Shown: positions 16,201 through 27,172 of the stretch, one piece after another
How positions within the stretch are numbered: the first letter of the stretch is position 1
Layout: every line of letters begins with the position of its first letter
NCBI RefSeq assembly: GCF_020382885.2
Contig: NC_058506.1
Location: forward strand, 22,989,818 to 23,053,817
Direction: 5' to 3'
DNA from: Scatophagus argus
Lineage: Eukaryota; Chordata; Actinopteri; Scatophagidae
Length of the DNA: 64,000 bases
The notes under the pieces: model-generated
The model's database searches: none
Told to the model about the DNA's origin: nothing
What the model saw: only the letters and a program-made list of their open reading frames with translations
Made by a program: the position numbers and the translations under genes

Positions 16201-17356
16201 GAAGTGACTGTCAACGGGGTTCCCAACTGTGAAGAGAACACGACTACAGACAGACTCACAATGACTGTAAAGAGACCAACTCCAGCCACAAGGACACTAA
16301 ACGACTGCAAGGAGACAAACCCATCCAGCAGAAAAGAGACACCAAACGGCTTCAGAACGGACCAAACCAACTCAAAGAACGACCGAAGAGACAAAACGAG
16401 CAAAGTGAAACCTGTCGTCTGATGCGGTTTGGCGTCTCTTCAGTCTGGGGGGTTTGGTCTACGAGACGTGGGGGTCTGGGGACTCACACTCTGTGGCTGT
16501 AAGACATTTGACAAACAGCTGCAGTGACGAATCACAGATATTTACTGAAATCATTTGATGTTAGAACATAAAGCTGTTTAGCTGGTGTTCATTCATCAGA
16601 CTGACTGTCGCACTGCAGTCTCTGTCCAGTCCTAACGGTCTGTGAAGGGGACATGAGGTGTGTGTGTGTGTGTGTGTGACGGTTAACATCAGTTTTATCA
16701 GTGAAGAAAACGTTTGTGAAGGTTCTACTTTTCTGACGGTTTGAGCTGATCTGGTTTGCACAGCTGAGGCTCTGAAACACAAGCATCACTTCTGTATGAC
16801 ACACGTGTTGTTTGTGTGTTGTGCTGTGGCTTCACCTCAATCTGTTCCTCCTCTGTGGTCCAGTCAGTTCACTCTGTGGTGGTGAAAGGACGAGGTCGAC
16901 ACTGTTGTCCTCTGGACTCAGACGGCATCAGGCTGTCGGCCTGCCGTCACATCAGAGCGGATTAATGACGTCTGTTTGTTCACCAGGAGAAGCCGGTCAG
17001 ACGCAGACCCCCTCGCACCTTACAGCTCGCCAAAACACCTGGAGACGACCAGGAGGTGAGAGACACACAGAAGTTACCATCAGGTTGTGTTTAAGTGTAA
17101 CTTCTGATCTCATCAACAATCAACAGCCTTTACTGTGTGAGCTCTCGTATTAAAGTGTGTGTGTGCGTGTGTGTGTGTGTGTGTGCGTGTGTGTGTGCAT
17201 GCGTGTGTGTCAGCAGCCTCCAGGTGTCACCTCTCCTCTACCTGCCAAAGCCAAGAGGAACTCTGCCCTGATTGAAAAGCTTCAGGTGAGTTCAGGTGAA
17301 CTTTGCTGCTCTCTGCTGGTCTATAGAGGGAACTGCACTCTGACGTCACTCTGACG

Positions 17357-17390
<34 letters not shown>

Positions 17391-18161
17391 GACCAACCTC
17401 GCTCTCTCTCCCTCAGCCCTGCTGCCCTCTCCAAAGAGTCCGGGCTTCAGGCTGCTGCCTCCCGCCTACCCCCCACCCTCCCCCACCTCTGCCCAGGCTA
17501 CCACAGTAACCACCTTGTCCACAGCGTCCCCCACCAGTCCTGTTGCTGCCTCTCCATTAACAGAAGAGGAAAGTCCCTCTTCCTTTGACATTCCTCCCGC
17601 TGTGGGCGAGGGGTCCATCCTGTCAAACGACAACATCAAGGTCAGTCCACTGTCCATCATGTCACTTTTCATTGGTTTGAATGAAGTGACCTCACCTGTC
17701 TGTCTCTGCTCCCATTGGTCCTTCTCCAGGGCAGAGCTCGGCACTCCATACGCCGACGTCCTCCGTCCCGTCGCCACAAAAAGTCCAGCAGCGGAGAGGA
17801 TCTCGACAACACCAACGACGGAGGAGAAGGAGGAGGCGAGAAGGAGGAGGAAGGAGACGTTTTCAAACAGGAAGGTCAAACAGACAAGGAGAAGGAGGAC
17901 AAAGTGGGTGATTTGACGTCCCCTGAGAGAAATGAATCCCACAAAGAAGATCACCCAGACATCATCGCCAAGCCCAGAGAGGAAGACGAGGAGGAGGGAG
18001 AGAACCGATCCACAGGTGGAAGGGAGGGAGATGAGTCTTCACCAGGAAGAAAGGAGGAGGAGGAGGAAGCTCAGGAGAAAAATACAGAGAAACAGGAAGA
18101 AGATTTGACAGACAGCAAAGAAGAAGAAAAGACTGAGGTGACTCCTACATGTCCAACATAA
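13239..18161 (+). CDS. rcsd1: CapZ-interacting protein (RCSD domain-containing 1)
   Basis: CapZIP binds the actin-capping protein CapZ and is a stress-kinase substrate. Exons: 13239-13244 (only Met-Glu), 16076-16165, 16987-17055, 17214-17285, 17392-17640, 17730-18161. All six join in phase 0 to give 305 residues. The start is fixed by ATGGAG directly before a GTAAAA donor and by the join to DETPSRRSVAELAGRFKSS, the conserved N-terminus. Family hallmarks are KPVRRRPPRTLQLAK, NSALIEKLQTNLALSPSALL, PKSPGFR, SFDIPP and the basic block RHSIRRRPPSRRHKKS. A Glu/Lys-rich, low-complexity C-terminus follows. Exon 4 has two adjacent acceptors (CAGCAG), so its first Gln may be optional. The first intron is 2.8 kb and contains microsatellites and a retroposon tail. 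I am sure of the family; the C-terminal end could differ if another exon is spliced in. Confidence 0.92.
14441..14477. repeat. (CA)n/(CT)n microsatellite in rcsd1 intron 1
   Basis: CA runs interrupted by a CTCTCT block. Confidence 0.85.
14573..14635. repeat. (GT)n microsatellite in rcsd1 intron 1
   Basis: A GT run with GA and GC interruptions, roughly complementary to the CA run about 100 bp upstream. Confidence 0.85.
15533..15554. repeat. (CAG)7 trinucleotide repeat in rcsd1 intron 1
   Basis: About seven uninterrupted CAG/GCA units, intronic. Confidence 0.85.
15860..16021 (+). mobile_element. Retroposon 3' tail in rcsd1 intron 1
   Basis: The segment ends with GTGAAATGACAATAAAGCTC and a short TTGAATCC tail, typical of a teleost non-LTR 3' terminus. 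It ends about 55 bp before the rcsd1 exon 2 acceptor. No coding sequence is retained. Confidence 0.5.
16654..16679. repeat. (GT)n microsatellite in rcsd1 intron 2
   Basis: About ten GT dinucleotides. Confidence 0.85.
17155..17210. repeat. (GT)n tract directly before the rcsd1 exon 4 acceptor
   Basis: A GT/GC alternating tract runs up to the CAGCAG acceptor at 17211-17216, occupying the position where a pyrimidine tract is expected. Confidence 0.9.
17341..17359. promoter_or_regulatory. Two tandem CRE-like palindromes
   Basis: The 8-bp palindrome TGACGTCA occurs at 17341-17348 and again at 17352-17359, in rcsd1 intron 4, immediately before a (CT)n tract that serves the exon 5 acceptor. A perfect CRE can bind CREB/ATF factors. 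Here it may just be a short tandem duplication. Confidence 0.35.
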
Positions 18162-18246
18162 AGGCCTAAAGACATCCTTTATTAAACCCAACTGCAGCAC
18201 CAACACCTTCATTTACAATTTTCACTTTTATATTTGATGACATGTT

Positions 18247-18252
18247 AATAAA
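18247..18252 (+). terminator. Candidate poly(A) signal of rcsd1
   Basis: AATAAA lies 86 bp after the rcsd1 stop codon. Confidence 0.65.
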
Positions 18253-21200
18253 ACCCCTTTCTGTTTTCTGATCTGCTCACATTTTCATTTACCATCAACA
18301 CAAACTCAGCACCTCCTCCGCACTGAACAAAATCAACACAAATATTTCCATCAGTACAAAACACTGACACAAAGATGGCCAACGTATCTCCACTTCTTCC
18401 CACTGTACAAACTGAAGCCAGAACATCTCTGATACCAGTGCTGCCATCTTGTTCTGGTGATGTCATTTGGAGCCAGACTCTGAGCCACTCAGGAGCAGTA
18501 CTCAGCTGTCGATCAAGACATTTCAACCCCATGTTATAGCATCAAGTAACTAATAAAACCCCAAACATAACAGAAAAATGAACACTTGAACAAACATCAG
18601 CGTGATAAGAACTACCTTAAGGCTTTGGTGACAACAGAATTCATGTTAAAATGTGACCTGGACATTAGGGGCTCATTTAAACCTCATGCGCCATTAAATC
18701 AGCTGCAGCATCAAAAAATTCTTGAGGAAGCCAAGTCAGATCTGTTTCAGCTCGTCGAAGCTTCAGAGTAACTTCCTGTTAAGGGCTTATCTGGTTCAGA
18801 CCAGCAGACGCACTGAGGTGGTGGAGACCAAGCACAGAGCTAAAAGAAGAGTGGACTGAGACCCATCAGGAGACACAAGCAGACTCCACCAGATCCATCA
18901 GGTCCATCTGTGACTGCTGGTTGAGGATGTAATCAGCTGTCTGACAGTTCACACGTTGTGTTAACTGTTTGTTTTCGATGGAAACACGTGGACAGAAAAT
19001 CAGTTACTGCAGGTTTGTGTTTTTGCTCTCCCACAGAAGACGAGCTCGACTGCAGATGAGCAGTCAAACGTACAGCGGAGTCGCGGCACTGCAGCCATGT
19101 TGAGCCCCTGGGGTGGTGGGAGGGAGAACCTGTGGCAACAAGGCCTGAAGGAGGCCTATGAAACTGCCATTTTATCTCTGCTGTGATGGAACCAGAAAGC
19201 AGACTTTGGTCTCACAAGTTTGTCTTGTTAAGAATCACTGATGTAATCTGGACTTAATTCAGGATCAAGTTTGGTTTCAGAACTCCTGAGAATGACAGAT
19301 TGCTTTTAGCAACCCTCGTTACACCACAGTGCGTTTGTTTTATGCTGTCATGTTATTGTCTTCCTGCTGCCCTCAGAGCTGGGGCTGATGATGATAGCGA
19401 GGATGACATGTGATTCAGTGCCTGCACGTTTATTTAAGGTAAACTTTACTACCAGTGTGGGAAGTTCTGTCGTGGCTGAAAGGCCGTCATACAAACTACA
19501 GACTGGACTTCTCTCGTGGCTGAGGTCGAGAGAACCAGCGGATGTTGCTGTGATGTTATTTAAAGCCATTTGAGACAAACTGCTGGTAAAAATGGGCTGT
19601 ACAAATAAAGTTGTCTTGTCTTGTCTCGTCTCTCTCAACCTGTCACACTTGGCAGCGCTGACTGAAGCTGATTCGGATTCCTTGACTGCACAGCTTAGTT
19701 CTCACCTCAGCTGATTTCAGGAAGACATTTCAACTGTACTGTTAATCTGTACTGTTCATAAGAATTTGTTTTGGGACGTCCTGGAACTTGATGAGCCAAA
19801 ACAAAGCAGCTCCAGTCCCTTTGGGTCACTCCTAAACTTGGTTTCATTTTGTACTGCTACTTTACAGTAAAGTCTATGAAGAGAAAGCGACAGGGACGAC
19901 GCAGTGCATTCTGGGTGTTGGTGTCTGGTTGGTTTCCTGCCTTTTGAACAAAAGGGAACATGACAGACTGTCTGGCTTCTGTTAACGAAGCTTTTTATTG
20001 TTTTAAACTGTGCAAAGACTCAGAGGGTAAAGAAACTGTAAACTGTGTGAAACTTGAGATGTGACCTGAAATTAAAATCCATATTTTTACTACATTCATG
20101 TCTGTCTGCTCCTTAACGTCTATCATGTTCAAATCAGTTCAGTCAAAACACTACAAGGCAAAGTTTTCTCAGCTTTCAGCAGTTAAACGTACCAGCAGTA
20201 CACGACAGACGTGTTAGCAGTAAACTGCACCACAGTATCAAGAGTAAAAAGTGCAGAATGTCAGCATTTAAACGACCCGTCAAGGTGAAACGTAAAACCT
20301 CAATCTGAAAATATTTCCCTCCCAAATGTCAGTCAGATTATTAACTCGTTTGCTCACATTTCTACATTTCTACATCCTCTGGAGTCCAAAACGTTATGTT
20401 AATGTTTAAGCTCATTTATTGATAGATAAAAAGAATTTTTTTATTCTGGCTATTTAAAATGATTACTGTTGATTTCTGGTGTGTGGTTTACTGTGAGCTG
20501 TGATGGATTTTCCACAGCTGGCGCGTCTCCACATGACTCAGTAACTCTTAATCTGTTGAGGGCTCCTACCTGGAAAAGAAGGATCTGGAAGAAGACGCAG
20601 CGAGAGGAGGAAACCTGCCTGCTGCCTCTAAATCTGATAATCGGTTTGATCTTCTCATTAAGTCTCACTGCTGCCTGAAATAAAACACATTAACATGACA
20701 GGGCTCCCGCTGCCAAAAACTAAGAACCTGGAGCCCTGAGGCAGGCTGGGAGAATACGAGTCTATGACCGGGTTTATAACGCGTTTATTTATACCAAGTG
20801 TCACGCAGTAAGACAAGCGTCTCAGTTTCTACTCTGTGAGCAGTTCAAACTCCGAGCTGAAAACATCTTCTCATTGGCAAAAGGTCAAAGGCCGCAGACT
20901 GGGTCCACCAGCCCAGCTGCACCGGGCCTCTCAGCTCAATGCTAATGTGTCAGTGACAGTGTCCATCACTTTCGGAGTCATTTAAGTGACGTTTCCACCG
21001 CGGAGCCCAACAAAAGCTCAGCTGTGAGCTGACTGGACGAGCTGCTGACGCTCTGATCGGATTGATCTGAGCTGGCATTGTTTCTCAGTAAAGCTGCTGG
21101 TGCTCAGATCCGGCTCTGATTTTAGGTGTTGCCAGTGGAATTTGGATCACCTGCTAACTGGAGCTGTCAGGAAAACCTGTAGGTCAGGTGACCTCTGTTT

Positions 21201-21800
21201 AAGGTTCAGGGTGCAGAATTTGGGGGGTCTAATATTTGATGTTGCCATTAGAGTATAATCAGCAGAAACTGAGCTTTCATTAGCTTACATTAGCTTAATG
21301 AGCCTTTTATGTCTACAGAGGGAGTAGGTTTGTCTTACAAGTGTCCCTCATGGACCCCGAAGGGTCCGCTGGAGTCAGCTGGGGTCACAGCAGGGTTCCT
21401 GCCCGTCTCCACCAGGACACCCTGGTTATATAAGCATCCTGCTTCAGGGCAAGCCCCACTCCTCACCTGTGGGTAGGTAAAGCCTCTTGGCTTGGCCTCT
21501 GTCCACAGGACTACGCGGCAGGACACCCTGATCTCATTAGCGAGTTATTTTAGGTGCCTCTCTGATTTTTCCTCCAGGACCTAAGAGGGTTAGAGTCCTG
21601 AGGTTTGCTCTGTGCCTGCACAGTCAGCTGGCTGCTGATGCTGAAGTCTGCTGCTCCACACATTTCTGACTTTTATTCACTCCAGTTTTCTTCTTCTTCT
21701 CTGTCCCAAGAACAGGACTCAGGACTGATTCATCAAGACCGTCAAACCTCCAGACACTGAAGATCCAACCCTCTGGTCTGAGGTCGTTCCCTGGGTTAGC
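18253..21800. other. Gene-free interval between rcsd1 and guca1c
   Basis: No exon chain with matching phases or recognisable family was found on either strand. The interval contains an L2 tail (19550-19627) and otherwise unique-looking sequence. A 61-residue open frame at 18586-18771 matches nothing I recognise. Confidence 0.6.
19550..19627 (+). mobile_element. L2-like LINE 3' tail
   Basis: It shares the terminus GACAAACTGCTGGTAAAAAT, then GGGCTGTACAAATAAAGTTG, with the 10473-10677 copy and ends in a (TTGTC)n tail. The body upstream is too diverged to delimit. Confidence 0.8.
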
Positions 21801-21807
21801 CTCCTTT

Positions 21808-21814
21808 TATAAAA
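21808..21814 (+). promoter_or_regulatory. TATA box of guca1c
   Basis: TATAAAA lies 70 bp upstream of the guca1c ATG. This suits a strongly expressed tissue-restricted gene with a short 5'UTR. Confidence 0.6.
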
Positions 21815-21883
21815 GCCTCTCCTGTGAGGTGAGGACAGTCCGTCATCCTTCTTCTGCTTCGGTGCTCCTGTCAGACCGCACCA

Positions 21884-24800
21884 ATGGGGAACCACGGCTC
21901 AAACCTGGACGACATCCTGGCCGAGGACATGCACCACTGGTACAACAAGTTCATGCGTGAGTCTCCGTCGGGCCTCATCACGCTGTTCGAGCTGAAGGCC
22001 ATCCTGGGTCTGAAGGGCATGAGCGAGAACGCCAACAGCTATGTGGACCAGGTCTTCTTCACCTTCGACATGGACGGGGTGTGTTCACAACAACACACAT
22101 ACGCAGTAACAAAAATACTCCATTACAAGTCAAAGTACACAAGTATTCTGAGCTTCATGTAGTTATGGTACTAGCTGATAATACTCATGTACTCTGACAT
22201 GTAACAAAGTACTTTTACAGTGATGTTCTCATGATGACCTAAACATTTTGTCAAAGTTAATACTGATGATATTGGAATCAGAATGAAAATGCACTTTCTG
22301 TTGGTGGCCCCAAGGGACCGCATGCTGCTCAGCGCCTTTCTAAAGTCCTGAATGAAGAGCAGATCCTGGGTCAGTGCGGTCCTGCAGACAGGAGGCACCT
22401 CAGCACAGAGTACATTTAAATCATTTAATGCAGTACTTACAGTACAGATAATTCGTGTGATTAAGACATCTGTGTTACATCACACAGAGACGGTGTTGAA
22501 GAAACACATGAAACAATAAGGAATAAGGAGGACAGTGAGGACAGAGAGGACAGTGAGGGTGGAGAGGACTTCCTCTGAGGACTGCAATTCTGACAGTTGA
22601 ACAGGAAGTAGTTTTTTCTGAGCTCAGTGTTGCCTCACAGCCGTGAAACGTGTGTTGACTTGCGTGTCGGTTGCTTCAGCTCTGACACTGTGAGCAAAGT
22701 GCGGAGACAGGAAGTCCATCATGTCTTTCATGTCTTTGCAGTCTCACTGTCAGAAGAGCAATATCTTGTTGAATGGCTGGTAAAATGAAAGACAAGCGAG
22801 TCAGCCGGAGTCCGGTTCTGCTGAATGTTCAGACTACACGGAATTTAGCACTCAGCCTGACAGGAAGTAGAAAAGCACCAATGTCCAGAATTTAGTCAGC
22901 TTCAGGTGAACCGTGAAACAGATTTTGATATAAACTAAAGTGTATTCAGTATTCAAACCTTTAGTGAGACATCTGGACGCTAAACTCACCTGAGACCTGG
23001 CCTGTGGGGCTCGTGTGGCCTTCAGGAACATCCAGACATCTGGGAACATTTCATGCACACTGAGTCTATTTGGGTTTTGTTCAGCTCCACCGAACCAAAC
23101 AAACTTGAATGTTGTACTTTTGAGGCTCTTATGAGAGCTGCTTATCTGACAATACAGACAATATGATTAGTTGATGCAGCTCTGCATGTGACCATCAAAC
23201 ACAAGTCAAACAGCCAAACTCCACTGACTGGTCTTTCACAGAGCTTTTAACTGGACCGAATGGTTTTTGTCTGTTGGGGTTTCAGTCACGTGATCGCTCC
23301 ACTACCCGACGAAGACCGTGAGATGTTGAGATGTGAGTTTCAGTAAGATCCAGGAATTCAAACTGTTTCCAGGGTCAAGACTAAACTTTTAATGTTAAAG
23401 TGCCGTGCTTTTATTTTGAAGGTTAACCAGAAGTCAGGTTCTTCCAGTGATCTCTGATGTTTCTGCTTCGTTTCGGACCGAAGCCCCACTTTGATTGGCT
23501 CTCTGTCTAACAGGCTTACGGCCCCGACACGCACAGCTCTGATCCCCGCTGTGTGTGTGTTTATGGTGAGCTAAGTGGATTCAGAGTGTGTGTGGCATTC
23601 AGGTTCACTGAGGATGTCCTGACAACTCGTGGACCGGAAGGACTGATGGGGCTCAAACGCCGGTTTGGTCCACACCTGTTCAATGACTTTCAATGACTTT
23701 TAACTAATTTTCATGAATGGACAATCTGTGACTTCTTTTTTCATACTGAAAAATACTTTCCAATCATTAATCTAATACGTTACTGATTATCAGTGTATTG
23801 TGACGACGTGATCATTTTATGAAGATCAATGTCACGATTTCGTTTGTCATCTGTCATCTTTGCTGCTGAATTTCTTTGAATTTGGCACTTATGAAATCAA
23901 TCGGATTTTATTTTGACAGCTAGCTGTCTTCCTGATCATCTCCAACACGGAACTACAAGATGGGGGCTGACGTAAACGTTTCCTCTCGCTCCGTCCTGTT
24001 CGTTTGTGTGCTGTTTGTGATGTCACATTGATAGCTGAGCTCCGATTGGCTTGTTTGTTGGTTTGTATTGTCTAACTTTAGGTACATCCAGTGTGGGAAC
24101 TTTCAGCGCTGAGTTTCAGGTAGTTTTTCCACTCTGAATCCACTCAGATTTTCACAAACAGCAGTTTTAATTAAAATGAATTTGTTGTTTGGTTTTGTCG
24201 ACGTCATTCCAGAAGCTCAAAGCTTTGAATATTTTGGAATACCCTATGGCAGAGCAGAATAAACGTCATCTGTCAGCTCACTGAAAAACCGGAAAGACCA
24301 AATCAAGTTAGCGGCAACTTCATGACAGAAGCTTTTTAATACCTTGTAAGCGACACACAAGTTTCACTGGACTACAGAAAGGCCTCGTGTTGCCAGAACA
24401 CTAGCTGTTAAAATGTGAACCTGAACTGCTGAAGTCGTGATGGTTTCCTGTCTGTCTGCAGGACGGTTACATCGACTTCGTGGAGTACATCGCAGCCATC
24501 AGTCTGATGCTGAAGGGGGAAATCAACCAGAAGCTGAAGTGGTACTTCAAACTGTTCGACCAGGACGGCAACGGAAAGATCGACAGGGAGGAGCTGGAGA
24601 CCATCTTCTCGGTAACGAGCACTCGCACACAGACCGGGTTTTGTTCTGCTGATGTTCAGACAGAAAGCTGGTCCTGAATCAGATGCTACAGACCTTCTGC
24701 TGCTGCCGTGAGTCTGGATGTGGAGCTCGTGTGCTTTGTGTGATCGGCTGAAGGGGAAAGCGAGTCCTGACAAACAACAGGAGTTCATGTTTGATGAACA

Positions 24801-27128
24801 GACTCAGCTGAACCCTGAAACAGTCTGCTGTCCACACAGCTTAACCGTTTAACGGCAGTAAAGCGAATCATTTAATCAATCGCTTTGACTTGATAAATAT
24901 AAGGAGGTCAAAGTTGTTTCTGTTTGAATCAACTTGTGGTTGAATTCCAGGTGATGACAAACACACTCGCTGACGACAGGAAGTGCTTACGACCACACGG
25001 CCGTCCACGTCTCAGGACGGATGGCATTTACTGCTGCTGATTTATATACAAGTGAGATTTCTCAGAGACTGAGAGGTGATAATGTACACAGATGATCCAG
25101 AGCTGCTGTCCCAAAGCACCCGTAGACCTGCTCCACCCGGGCCTTGTAATCCAACGTTCCAGACAAACTCATGCTCTGTCCGGTCTCAACGAGGACAGAG
25201 ACTTTAACGGCAGCTGAGGGTCACTGAGGACAAACTGCAGCTTGGCTTGTCCTCCTACATCGTTCAGAGACCGGACCCGGACCTTCGCTGTCATCCTGGC
25301 TGACTCTGCTCACGTCCTTAAACTTAACTTCATTCTGTTCGGCCCCCAAAACTCCATCAACTCCATCAGAGCTAATTTTGAAAGTTAACTTTTTTGAATG
25401 TAGTTACTTAGTTATACTGTTTTATTTACTTTATTCTTATTTTAACCGTCTTATGTCTTTGTATTTCTTTTGTGAAGCACTTTGTAATGTTATTGAGAAA
25501 GGTGCTCTATAAATAATGCTAATTATTATTACACTGCACTCTGTTTCTGAGTGCAGGACACACTAAGAAAGACTTCACTCGTTTGAACACGTCGGACTGA
25601 ATTTAGAGGAAATAAAGACGGATGCAGAGGACGTCGACTGAAGGGGTTTATGGGAGCTTCTCTCGGGGAAGATTTTCGACACAGAAACGTGTTGCTGAGC
25701 GAACCAGCAGTGCTGACGCTGCTCGCACCGACTGACACTGTGCTGGATTAACTCTGGGATTAGAGGAGACTTAATCTGCTGAATGAGCTCAATCTATGAG
25801 CCGTCAGGAAGCTGCTTCAAGTGGGTTGAATGACTCCAACCCAGTTAGAGTAAAACCAGCCTGAAAGACTGTGGAGGACCACCTGACCTGGAACTCAACA
25901 GAAAATTGGACAAAATTTTTCTTGAAATGAAAATATAAAAGCTTGAATGCCAAACTTTAGGCTGAAATGTGTAATAGGAAAATGAAAACATCTAACAATC
26001 CTGTGAAACTGTGAAACCCCAAAAGGTTTTAAAGTTAAAATCTTGAGATCACATTGTTTGTTCTGTTTCTGTGAGTCACACTGTGTGTGTGTCTCCCCCT
26101 GCAGGCCATCCAGGACATCACCCGGAACAGAGACATCGACCCCGAGGAGATCGTCTCGCTCATATTTGAGAGGATCGATGTGAAGGGAGAAGGTAAAGAT
26201 GATATTATTGTTATTAAGCCTGATGCTGTAGTTCTGCTTCTATGATTACTACCAGCACAGGCCAACCCAGTACCAAAACTGAAACTACAGAGCAGTCTCA
26301 AGTGCACTGACAGCATGTGGGGCTTATTATGCTCACTGCGCTAAATGACAGACAGAAATAAACAGTTTTGGTTTAGGAGCTGGAAGCCTTTTGTTGCTGG
26401 CGCTACTGTGTGAAATGACAGCTTATGCAAACTGAGATGTTCTAACGAGGCCACCGTAGAACAGAACCCTCCCTGACCACAAAGCCTGCACTGTGAACTC
26501 AGGAGACGAGAGCCGTTTTTAATCAGGCTAACATCCGATGAGCCTCGTTCAGACCAAACCAGGCGGCGCAGTGACATCACGAAACTGCAGCAAAGAGCTA
26601 ACACAGACTCGATGCTGACATCACGCTGCGGTGGCCAATCACGTGACCCGGCAATCAGACCAGTCAATCAATAGCATAACCCTGCACCGATCGCTGCAGC
26701 GACCCGATTCTGTCTGAAAGAGGCCGACCAGGATGGTTTCAGAGCCGCCTCCTGGTTTAAGGTTCAGGTCTTCTGGTTTACATCCCAACCCTGGATGTTT
26801 GCCTGCAGTCATCAAAGTGTTGGCTGTCATTTTGGGTGCAAACATCTCCTGAAAGTCCTCACTAGAACACCCTTCTCCCTCCTCGCTCAGCTGTACAGGT
26901 GGACTTCACCTGCGACCGCTGAAGGTCCCACCTGGTCTACAGTTAAAACTCATCCTGGGGAGGTACCCACTCTAAAACTGTCTCCTGACCTTTAACCCCT
27001 CAGGTGAGATGACCCTGGAGGAGTTCATCGAGGGAGCCAAAGACCACGATGACATCATGGACATGCTGAAAAAAATAATGGACCTGACGCCGGTGCTGGT
27101 CATCATCGTGGAGGGCCGAGCGGGATGA
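21884..27128 (+). CDS. guca1c: Guanylate cyclase-activating protein 3 (GCAP3)
   Basis: Neuronal calcium sensor of photoreceptors. In low calcium the family activates retinal membrane guanylate cyclase. Exons: 21884-22078, 24462-24611, 26105-26192, 27004-27128; phases close and give 185 residues, a normal GCAP length. MGNHGS is an N-myristoylation signal. EF1 is degenerate, as in all GCAPs ([13 protein letters not shown]). EF2 loop is residues 62-73 ([12 protein letters not shown]), EF3 98-109 ([12 protein letters not shown]), EF4 140-151 (DVKGEGEMTLEE). EF4 has Lys at loop position 3, where a side-chain ligand is expected. [16 protein letters not shown] and the short C-terminus ([11 protein letters not shown]) point to GCAP3 rather than GCAP1/2, which have long acidic tails. 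A TATA box lies 70 bp upstream. The four-exon structure is the family pattern. Paralogue choice within fish GCAPs is my inference. Confidence 0.92.
25440..25533 (+). mobile_element. LINE 3' tail in guca1c intron 2
   Basis: It ends with GTGAAGCACTTTGTAATG and GGTGCTCTATAAATAATGC plus an ATTATTATT tail, a common teleost L2/Rex-type 3' terminus. The 5' extent is unclear. Confidence 0.6.
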
Positions 27129-27166
27129 GACGGCAGTGAGCAGCCACAAAGACTAACCATATCAGA

Positions 27167-27172
27167 ATTAAA
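27167..27172 (+). terminator. Candidate poly(A) signal of guca1c (ATTAAA)
   Basis: ATTAAA lies 39 bp after the stop codon. A second, canonical AATAAA on the plus strand occurs at 28834-28839, followed by GT-rich sequence, and could end a longer 3'UTR. Confidence 0.45.

Noticed and set aside
18586-18771. 61-residue plus-strand open frame between rcsd1 and guca1c
   Set aside because: No family recognised, no splice partners or promoter; possibly a decayed mobile-element fragment.
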